Assembly: GCF_905163445.1 (NCBI RefSeq)
Contig: NC_053187.1
Coordinates: 12,710,001 to 12,774,000, forward strand
Direction of reading: 5' to 3'
Source of the DNA: Pararge aegeria
Taxonomy: Eukaryota > Arthropoda > Insecta > Lepidoptera > Nymphalidae
Length of the DNA: 64,000 nt
The notes under the pieces were generated by a model that saw only the letters and a list, made by a program, of their open reading frames with translations, was not told the DNA's origin and made no database searches. Of the stretch, positions 49,001-61,000 are shown one piece after another (the first letter of the stretch is position 1; each line of letters starts with the position of its first letter). The position numbers were made by a program, and so were the translations under genes.

Positions 49001-52000
49001 CATGATTATATACAATAGAATCGGCATCATTAGGCTTTTTAATTTTTTTTTATTCCAGTATAAGTTAGCCCTTGACTGCTATCTCTTGCTGGTAAGGGAA
49101 GATGCAATCTGAGATGGTAAAGAGCTAATCTGTTAGGGGTATAGCAGTTATAATAAACCCATATCCAGAATCGGTTTCTACGCGACCTCGTACCGGAGCG
49201 CTGAAAAGCTTAGCGGCACGTCTTGACCTGTAGGGTTACTAGCCACGTCCGAAGCTTCCCACTAGACCAGAACAAAGAATATTCATAAATTATAAATTCC
49301 CAAATAGGCAATAATACCCATTACGTCCCACTTAAAACCACAGCGCTCGCGCTCACGCTCACGCTGCCAGGAAGGTCGTCAATATATAAGTTGTACTATT
49401 TATACAAGATGAATGGGCTGGTTTTTTCACAAATATTTTTGTATTTTAAGAATAGCAGGTCCAAATCTGATTTTTTCCGCAATGAGGATAGTGAAGACTT
49501 TGGGGTGACAACTATTGACGCAAAATACAGGCTAACGAGGAAAAGACAAACTTCGTCAATAGATCACGAGGGGGCCAAGCTATTAAAAATCAACAGTCGT
49601 GATTACGACGTAAGTTTTATCTCAACCCTTAGTGTAAAAGTCTAATTTGGCCACTTTTTTAAAACATGTAAGAAGCCAGTGAAGGTATGCCTTTTTATGT
49701 AAAAACGATCTTTCAAGATCCTTTTTAATTTTAATTTTTGTTTTTGATAAGGTAAACTTTAAGCCCGAGCCTAAGCAAAGAAGTAATGTGCTCCGTATTC
49801 GAAAACCTAAGTTTGCTAAACGTAACGCACGCGAAGAAATATTTACAGCTAAGGACGTTGCTGCTTTAGAAATAGTGGTTGATTTAATGAAAAATACTCA
49901 AGTTTATGGCAAGGATAAGGAGAACTTCAATTCATTTTATAACAACACCGATCATAAGTATGTGCATAATTCATCCTCTTTAAAAGAAAGGCATGTTACG
50001 AATTCAATACAAGTTCAGATAGCTATTCCTTATAATACTGATGATAGGAAAAGATCGTCAGAACCTTTCAGATTAAGAAAAGTTTTCTCCGCAGTTATGT
50101 CAACTCCTGTTGACTTAGAATATCAGATACATTCTTTTGAAGAAACTACAACGGTTAGAACAACCATTTTACAGGATATTTTGACTCCAGGGTTATATTT
50201 ATTAGTTGAAAATACTAACATAACCTGCCCTGAAGGCAATTTTGTCTTAAAACCTATTAAAAATTCAAAATTTGCAGTAAGACAAGTCACTAGTACCATT
50301 GAAAAACTAAAAAGTAAGATCACAACCTCAGAAAATGTAGAAAAGGCATCATTTAAAAAAGACTTCATGGATGCGGTGAACAAAGTAATAAAGTTTAATA
50401 AAAATAGTGAAATTAACAACACCAATTGTAAAACAAAGCGTAGTATGAAAACGCAATTAGAAAGAAATAGTAATAGAAAGAATAGTAGTAATTTTTCAGA
50501 AATACGTAGACAACCAGAAAGTAAAAGAAATATTAATTGGGATGGTTTGAAAAGGTTTTTTTGTCATGATAGAGTATATCACTGTTATTGTAAAGCCAAT
50601 GAAACGATGTGTCGGCCATGTGCTGCATGCGATGCTATTATCTCTGAATTGTTGTTTGAATTAAATAATTTAGCTTATTATATGAGTCAACATTGTACAG
50701 AAATACAGACATATTTTTGGATGAACCCGTCAGGTGGGAAAAAACTACGCGATGTTATACACCGTATCGATAAAACTTTAAGCGATTATTATAGAAGAGT
50801 TAAAGGAAAATGTCAAGGTAGAACTTGTCCAGTGATTTCGTCTAATATAGATAGACGCAGTTTAAATCGGCATAATAAGGAACTACTACTAAATAGATTG
50901 AACAATTTAGCTGATGATTTAGAAAAATCATTAGAATATAAGATTTTCAACGACAATGTTATGGCATTCGGTATGAAGTTTATAAATACAGCAAAAGATT
51001 GTATGAAAAAGCGTTTATATAAAAGATATAACTATTACACTCAAATGCAGGATCCATTTCAAAAAGACATATACTCACTTAGCAATATAAAAGTTAATTT
51101 AATATGCAATAAAGATTTTACAAAACCTACCTTTGCACTAAGAAATAATATTAATAGGAGTTATTCGGAAAACAAAAATAATTTAGAATTGTATTATGAT
51201 GATAATGAAACAAAGAATAAAAAAAAAATTAGAACAAGTGTAAAAGACTTTCTTAAAAAGTGCACCTTTAAAAAAAACAACCAGAAACACAAATCTGTTG
51301 AAAAACCTTTACTAGCAGGTAACAAAGAGTTTTTTGGGACAGACTCTGAAATAAAAAAATCTAGACTTACTAGAGGATCCAAAATATCAAACTTATTGAA
51401 TAATTTAACACTTTCAACGTTTGACTGTAACAATATTTACAAACAAAACGAAAACAAGAGGAATGTAACTCCAACAAATAATATTGACGAAGCTGTAAAA
51501 TCAAAGTTAAAAAACGTGACAAAGAAAGAGGAAAGCCTGCCAACCACAGTTAATTCTTACAAGATTATGTTAAATACAGATATCTACAAACATGATATTA
51601 AGGACACAGACAGTGATTCAAGCTCTTTATGTCTCAATATGAAAGAACTTAATGAGCTACTTTGTAATGTAAATTCAATTAAAAGTTTGGCAACTACAAT
51701 TAAAACACCAATTTCCATAACGCCAGATAAAAACAAAAAAATAAGTAAAAATCAAAGAATTACAAAAAATACAAAGGAAAATTGTGATACTCAATTAACG
51801 ACACCTAATACTTTGAGTTTCCAGAAAACTGTCAGTAAATTGAAGCAGAATACGAAAGTTTCGAGCAAACGTAAAAAAGGCAACAATCATGGAAACGATA
51901 AATCCAGAACATGTAGTAGAACTACTACGCCAAAGATGATTTTACTAAATAGACTAAGATCGTTTACATTACATTTCTCTAATAAATTGGATAATTTAAA

Positions 52001-55000
52001 AAATAAGGTATATACAAATGATCTAGGAAATCGCTTCGTCAGAAATCGCATTACAAAATATAAAGAGCTCAAACCAACGGCAGCAAGAGGAAAAAATACG
52101 AATATTAGATGCAATCAAACTACAACTACACTCATAAATAATGATCATGAAAGAGGACGCTCTGATAAGACATCATTGAAAAAAACACTATTAAATGCAT
52201 ATAATAAGGCAAGCCATAGTCAAATTGCGTGTTTTAATTGTAGTCTTTCTTCCATTCCAATGTCTGTAACAAATTATAAACGAGACAACACAGTAAAATC
52301 CGACATAAATCAAGACACTAAATTACTTAATGATATTAATAATGTCAAAAATATCCATCAAACACTTCATTATGAATCTGGGTGAGATATCAATGAATTA
52401 GTTTTTTAGCGTGTATTATGTTTATGATTACCAATGCGCATTTGGTGTTGGACCAAGGCCTGAGCTCTTTTCATGCTGAGTTGAGATCCGTACGCTGTAG
52501 TAGGCTGGTAATGGATATTGATTATAAATAATAATATTTTAGGATTTGTTTGATTAGTTTAGATTGAGTTAATAGTAGAGAGTAAGAAGGATAAATTATG
52601 CTAAGATCAAATTCAAATTACAGGACTCAAAATTCAAAGAAATCTAAAAACTACACCTATTATATGCATGGAAGTTTGAGAAATATGCATAATAATTTTA
52701 TTAACAATACGGTTATTTCCACTGCAACCAAAAAATCCAATGGGCTTATAAGCAAAATCGCCGACCAGTTTGTTTTCAAAATAGTATCGAATAATAAAAG
52801 TCAAAAGGTATTATATTTTGGAATTTTTGTTTAGGATAAATTCAGTCTATATTCCCTTGTAGATAAGTGAAATAAATAACACTCACTAACTGACGTAAAG
52901 ATTGAGCAACTTACCTTCTGGCTAACTAATTACATAACATCAGGATCTTTTAAAAACTGAAAATTGGGAACCTCAATTAAGTAATAAGCGGTTTTTTTCT
53001 CTAAAGATGTGAAAAGAGGTGAGGAATCTGGTATGAATATTAAATGTTTTTTCTGTGTCGAGATAATGAATAATTTAAATTAAAATACGTACAGGAGGGG
53101 TACGCGTGGTATGCATTACTACAACATTTCGTTACGACCATAGTCAACGCAGATAAGTTCATGACAAAATAATAAGCCATTTTTTCGTTGTGAACTAAGT
53201 GTTGGATCGAACTTATATTAAACTAACTGTGTTGTTAAGATTTCATATAAAAAAATACAGATAAAAATATTTTTACAGGAAAAGCCGCATTTTTGTAATG
53301 TTACCAAGCCAGAAATTGGAAAAACTTGTTTGAAATCAAAGGAGAAAAATGAACAAGGTTTATTAGAAAAAAACACGGGTACGTTCACTCACACATAATA
53401 GATAATAGAAAAATTTTATTTACTTATTATTTACTAGTATTATCTATTTTGTAACGCTTGTAGCCTTGCAGTAGTTTTATATTTACTTACAACTCCTGAC
53501 AGTCTCTGCACAACGTCGTCCGTGCAATTTGAACAAGAACAGTGAAAATTATCTTTGATAGTTCTTGTCGTTCAGCAATCAGCTATAGTAGTGAGTCCCC
53601 GCTGGCAACTAGAACATGCAGCGATCAACTATTAATATTTGCATTCTGTATAATGCTTCTTTACCATGAAAAATAAATTGTATAATATACATCAAGTACG
53701 ATTACATTGCATTTTACAGTCGAGGCGGTATTAGGATAAGGAAGCCGACAGAGTAACAAGTAATGTACCATACACGTTTAATACGACGATTTTCATCACA
53801 CTTGCGAAGAAAAACTTTGAAAACGGCTGAACTTTACATACGTTCTCAGAACGTAACTGACACTTTTTTTTCTGTTTTCCCACTGTTTCATTTTAACGTA
53901 ATATTATTTGAGAAAAATGACATGTCGTTTTTTTTTCTCGTACCGGAACCGATATACAGTCATATATATTATTATACAGGCAAGTTATATAAAGGAAGTT
54001 TATTTATTTTCGTGTTTAAAAGAAAATAAACTTTATTAATTAGAAATTAAAAAAATTCAGTGTAAAATTATGATAAACTACTTTAATATAAATGGTTTTT
54101 TTTTTCATTTAACTTTAGGCACATGCAAGCTGACAAGTACCGAATTACATACAACATCAACTGCAGTATCAAAAGTGGTGTGTATTTATGAATGAAATTG
54201 AATAAAATATCTATTTAACTGAAACAATGTTTTAATGTAATGGGTAATTTTTATTAATTTTAGATTAAAGATAACCATCATTTCAGTCATATTGGTTTTA
54301 AAGGTGAGACGATTTTTCCTTTCGTTTAAACATTTATTTTATACTTTAATAAAAATATCAATCAGATCGGATTTATAAATATTAATTTTTAACCTTATTT
54401 CAAGAGGCGGATGATCAAACTAGGGTGTGCGATATATCTGCTACAATAGACCATGTTGTGGATATGCACGATATTATGCCCAACCAAGATTTTGAACAGT
54501 ATATTAAGAGTATGTCATGTCAACAATACAAAAGTATACCAAATTACATATGTGTACATTACAATAGGAATCGTCTCAAAAAATATTCAAATCATCGTAA
54601 ATGTAAAAAAGATAAAGTTACAAAATGGAATTGGATAAGAGATAAACGATCTTTAATAGTGGATGACTCAAAAGTTGAAATTGACGAATATGATATTAAA
54701 AAATGGGATAGCACTAAGTCAATTATAAATTTTAACCGTGAGCAAAATAAAGCAAATAAATTTTACAGATACAATGATTTAGTTAAAAAGTCTACAAGAT
54801 TTGTTAAAAGGAGATCTACAGTCTCAAGTGACAAGAAGCATGTTCAACATAAGTATAAATACTTTGATAGTAATGTTGATAAAGTTGGAAAAAGACATCT
54901 TCTTTCAAATAGTCTGAATAATAAACATTATCATAAAATATTAAATGGTTTTCCTGGAAATATAGCAGATGGAAAATACTATGAGTGGTTTTACAAAAAC

Positions 55001-58000
55001 ACAGATGGTATTTATCAACAAAGTTTTGATAGAAGAAAGCGGTCCGCTATAAATAATAGTATGTTTGAAGTAAAACGTTTGTTGCATAATTTGCCACCTT
55101 TGCAACCAATGTCAGTAAGTGTATTATAGTAAATTTTGAATCTATTGTTTAATTAGGGATATTTTAACACAGGATTTGAAAAACGTAGTCTAGATTAAAA
55201 AAAAATATCAATTTTGTACGATTACTTTTTATTTGGATCAATGGTACAATCTGTTTATAAGTTCGACTTCTTGGTTGCTTATCTTAATTTTTTGTATTTT
55301 GACTTATAGGATGAAATATTTGCCATGATAGGGGATACAGTCTCAATTGATTGCCATCAACCAGACTACAATTCGAATCAAACGGTCTCTAATTATGTTT
55401 GGAGCACTGGAAGACAAGAAATACTTGACCATGAAAATATTTCAATTAATGGATCTAAAGTTTTTTTAAAAGAAGTTGGAATCCAAAACGCTGGGACGTA
55501 TATTTGTACTAAAGTGAGTCTAGAATTATCATGTGCGCTCGGCAACGGTGGTTACTTGGTTACCTTATTCTTTTAATTCCATGGCAGTATTATAAACCAT
55601 GATATTATAAAGCATATCCATTAGTAATTTTAAATAGCCGCTGCTGAAAATTTTTCAACCTGCGTCAAAAAAGTCAATCAGCTCATCCTTAATATAAATA
55701 CGCCATAACATAATCGACGATATATTTTTTTATTCCTTTCAGGGACATGCAGTTATTCGAAGTACTAAAGTAACTATTATCAGCATCCCTTGCATTAATA
55801 TAGTTTTCACACCTGTCTATAGAATTGACGCAGCCTGTTCGTACAAAGTAAGGACAATTAATTATAAAGGAATTCATTGTGGATTCATAATATAACGTCA
55901 ATATGAAATTTCTAATACGTAAATTGTTCTTTCCATAAGAAGGACCTGCAAGCAGTTCAGATGATTGATTCGGCTATATCACGAGATTGTTGCGGAAAAT
56001 ATTGTTCAGTGAGAATTGACGAACCTATCTGCCTAAAAGACAGGGTTGGTTTTATAAATTTTTCTCATTATGCTTCGTTTCTTATATTCGTTGTTTATAA
56101 CTTGTGTATTTTTCAGATTGACGATTCTTCCTATATAAAACCTATAGTAGTGATATCACTGAACTCGATACCACACATAAACTGTAGTTCTGAATGTAGG
56201 AGAAATTTGTATTGTTCTTTAGCGAGGTTGCTTGTTAGTAACATGCCATCGTTAGCAATTATCAAAGGTTAGTGTTATCATTTTATATAAGTATATTGTT
56301 TTTTAAATGTAAAGATTATTCCATAAATAATAAAATGTTAAGTCATTAATTTAAAATTTTTTGTGAACAGTTCTTTTATCGTTTGATGGCATGAGAATTA
56401 ACAAAACTTTATCACCTTTAATTGGAATGAAAAGAAAAACTTTTGTAACACATACATTAAGAAGAAAAGGTACTAAATTTGTTTAAGGTTTTCATAAAAC
56501 ATAAGTATATATAAAAAAATTCATAGTAATCTATTCTCTACAAATTTTATCGATTAGCTGTTTGTTACCAGACCAGTATTTAACTTTTAAAAACAAGTAA
56601 TTTACACGAATGTTTAGATTATAACGGACATCGTGAATTTCATAATACCGCCCACAACATGGATCCTGGAAATTTTAACCTAGTTTTACTCTGCCAAGCG
56701 GGATTTTATCTTTTATCCAAACAAAAGATTTGTGGTAAGTCCAAAATGATAGTTGTGTATTTTCCGGGTTTCGCGTAGACTTGCTTTTGATTTTCTATCT
56801 ATTGACGCTGTGCATTATCAATTCGATGTCTCGATGATTCGATGACGGGTGTGTATATAATACTAATTTAAGCAATTAAAATATCACTTGCTTTAACGGT
56901 GAAGGAAAACATCGTGAGGAAATTATGCAGGTTTTCTGAGTGTTCTCCATAACGTACTCAATTGCGTGTAAAGTCGACTAATCCGTACTAGGCCAGCGTG
57001 GACTACGGTCTTAACCCTGCTCATTCTGAGAGGAGACCCGTGATCGGTAGTCGACCTGTAATGGTTTGAGGATAATGTTGATGATGATATCAGACATAGT
57101 ATTAGTACAGTGTTAGTAAAATATCGTCCCTGTTTTCGCTTAAGCTAAGTTATCACCCAATTTTCTTTGCATCGTGCGTATTTAGTTTAATTTTTAGTGA
57201 AGTAAATATTTCTCAAGCTAATGTTATTTCCATACAACCTAACTTGATGCTTTTTTGCTGGCCACGGGATAAATCGCGTCGTACAAATATTGCGACGTGT
57301 AAATAAATGTATGGGTTGTAGAACCGGAAGCCGCGCTATGTTTGTTTATATGTAATGTATATATATATTTTCATACATTTGATTCAGTAGCCGGCCATAC
57401 CCTAGCTATATCCCTTGGATTTAAGATTTTATTTTTATAATAATATACTTTTATCGTTTGCTATAAAAATATATTTATGGGAAATTGTTTGAATTTTATG
57501 TATAGTATGTTTTATACATTATTGATTTTGTTCCAGTTGTCTGCCCTTCAAATACATTTGCAAAGGAAGGTGACAATATATGCAAAATTTGTCCCTACGG
57601 CAGTCTAGCTGCGCCCGGTTCGAAATCGTGTCACTTACCGCATCTACGCTCACGTCGATTTTCAGTATGACAGTTACTTTTTTACTGATATAATATGATT
57701 GTAAACCTTGAAACAGCTTCCTACTCCTTGATCTATTGCAGAAAACAAAAAGACAATTATTCCAAATAGAAACTTGTAAACCGAGCGTTCCTATTGTAGT
57801 GACCTCCAAAAGTATTAAACATTTTCCACTCAAGTTTTATGCTTTGGTTTATAAGTTTTTTCAGAATACTTACAACCATATAGATAAAAAAATGATTCTC
57901 TGTTAATAAATCTATAAAGTTTGCCTCTGTGTTCATTGCCTCTAAGTGGATACATAAGCTTACCTGTACCTTCGAGCCATCATCATACAGCATCGTTCGA

Positions 58001-61000
58001 ACATCATCAACCATCCTCATACTTTAAGCTTATAATTTCTTTCAGGCATTTAAATTTTTTAAGTAGGTTTAGGTGATAGAGTAGTGAAGGGATGATATCC
58101 TAGTGGTATCACATTCGGTGAGCCAGTTCAAATACCTTTAACTTTTTTAAGTAATGTGTCTTTTAAGCAATTAAATTTAACTTGTTTCAACGGTGAAGGA
58201 AAACATCGTGAGGAAAACTGCATGCCTGAGAGTTATCCATATTGTTCTCAAAGGTGATTGGACGCCACAAATCTGCACTGGGCCAGCGTGGTGAACTATG
58301 ACCTTTAACCTTTCTCGTTGTGGGAGGAGACGCGTGCACTGTAGTGGGCCGTTAATAAGTTGATGATGATTGAATTTTACCTGTCTTTTCAAGATAGTTA
58401 TAAAAGTTGTTTTTCAAGACTGCTTTACTCAAACAATATGACGATTTATCTGTGTCTTTCAATTGTTTCGTAGTGGAATGCAAATGAATGGAGCATAGCA
58501 ATATTTTGCGCGCTCGCCTTGAGTGCTATTGCTATTTGTTACGTTTCTATCTGTCTAATGCGACGCGTGTGTTGGCCGCAGGAGAATAATACGTGCAACC
58601 ACCAGGGGAATACTAGGCGTAAGATTCTTTTGTGTTGTAGCTAGTCTCTACGCACAGTTTTGACCAGAATTAGGTTAATGTAGTTATTGTCCACTGATTG
58701 AAAGGGCGAATTTAATTTCCTTATTGCAAATGTCCACGTAGGTATTATGCGCTTAGACATCGCGCTTATTTAGGCTTAGTTTTTATTTTAATTTTGTAGT
58801 GCTTTAATATTGGTAACTTTCGATAGTTTAAGTGTTTGAATTAATATCTCATTTTTAAGATTTATTACATTTAATATAACTAAAAATGTATAAACAACTT
58901 CTTAAATATTAAGAATACCATAGAGAAAGACGTATTTTTTGTATACCAGTATTTAAAGTAGACTTTTTCTTAGCGTTTAAGTAGTTGGTAACTAATTCTT
59001 AAGGAGGTTTAATCTATTGGTAGGTTTCTGTATCCATTAGTGTCCCTTTAATATTAGAAATGTTATGAATTTAGGCATTGTATAACTTTCCTGTCGGAAA
59101 TTCAATCTGCGATACGTAATCATAAAGCTGAGTTTTGCTTTCTAAATTTTTTGAACGCGCTTTCTTGAAGTACCAGTCTGTTATATAAAGTTTTTTGTGT
59201 CTGTTTAAATCCACAGGAAGGCTATACCTATACTGTATATATATTTTTTAATTTACTTTATCTAATCCGCTAGTGTTAATAGTAGGTCTTACATGTCTTA
59301 CATTACGGTCGCCCGAATAAATCCCAATCAAACGATGGATTTTAGGGAAGCCCAAAACGAAGGCAGCTTTAACCCTGAGCTGAATACTCTGCTTTCACAC
59401 TTTGCGAGGCAATAAAATCAAGTATTGGAGAGTGTTTTTTACAATCTATTTTGTGTGAGTGACAGATACGTCATCGTACGTTAGAGCGGGATAGCAATAT
59501 TAGAATGAACGGATGTTAAACACATACGCCGTGCGCGATGTTCCTTATTCGAATATTAAAAGCCCTAGGGACTACAGTACAACATTACTTACGCTAAGCC
59601 TGTATATGTAGGATGTATTGATGTACTTGACCTTTCTATACTAGACTATCTAATAAGGCATTGTGGAGCGGGTGGTGTGAAACTAATTTTAATTTTTTAT
59701 TAGGTAGAAGTAAACTTTGCCAGAAAAGGAACTTTGCACGGAACCGTCAACTTTCGCCATCTCATGTGATCCTCAGTCGATTACTTCGAGGCTCCTTGAC
59801 GTCATCACGACCTACAGGTAGATAGAATAATAGAATAATTGAATATTACTTTTGCTGTCTATTATTTAGCCCTCTAAATCTAAAGCCCCGGTAGACAATA
59901 TTTCTGAAATTTAAAAATTTACGTTCTAGTAACCATGTTCCTAGTTTACTTACTGCCTACTTGGTAACCACTGTTTGATTGTGGAAAATATTCCGAATTC
60001 AACCTACCAATTACAGAGAACATGTCCTGGCGTTTTTTATCTTAGGATGTTACTGATGCTCAGAAATCTCCGATCTGATATGCTTATAGTTCCTCAGAAA
60101 GTCATTTACAGCGCGAAATTTCTTCTTTTCGATCTCTCACAATCAAGTTGCTCAGCTTACTTAACTGCAAGTCCTCTTGATTGTATAGAAATCAGTTTAG
60201 CAAATCCGAAAATAAGCCTGGACCAGCAAATAGCTCTAGAATCTATCGAGCATGCTTGGATTAGATATTCGTTTCAATAAATGTTAAAAACGTTAATAAA
60301 TTACAGTTATTTCGATGTCGCATCGATAGACATAGACACGTTATTTATAAATCCGTGTCGTACGAAAATAAAGTCATGATTTCACGACATTCAAATTGTC
60401 CTAGATATATTCCATAGATATTTATTATAAAAGTACTTGACAGTTGGAATTTCCGTTGAATTGTGCTTAGTATTCTATTTCGGATCTTTATAATTGGACA
60501 CTTTGTAGACAGCAGCATTAGTAGCCAAGTTTCAATATATAATAGCTAATTACCTAATGACAGTGACTGTTTGAAATTCTATACAACTTTCGAGTCAAAT
60601 TACTAAGAAATTTAGTCGAGGATCTGGAATACTCATAAATATAGATTTAAAGGACATCAATTAATTTTATAAGATAGCAAGCTTTTCACACATTCGCAAT
60701 TCAATTTTGGATTTAATTTATTATTAAAAAAAAAAAAACTATCTTTTTTTTCATCATCAGCCCTTTACCGGTACACTATTAGTAACGGGCCTCCTTTCAG
60801 AATGAGATGGATTAAGGCCTTATGGCACCTTCTTATCAAGTGTGGATAGGTACAGTGCACACGCTCTTGAGATCACTATCCAGGATTTTGAGACATCTTC
60901 ACAGGTTTCCTCACGATGTACAAGTGATATTTAATATCTGAAAGGGAAGCCTTCCCCACTAGGCTACCTAGTTATAGAAACTGCAATTAAAATAACCAAA

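Noticed and set aside
53763..54029. 88-codon frame between exons 13 and 14
   Set aside because: No splice sites fitting the flanking phases and a Phe-rich, AT-driven composition; read as intron.
57665..57670. TGA at 57668 as the normal end of the gene
   Set aside because: A GT donor in phase 0 precedes it, and a phase-0 exon with a clear transmembrane helix follows at 58474, with two more phase-matched exons. Kept only as a possible soluble isoform.
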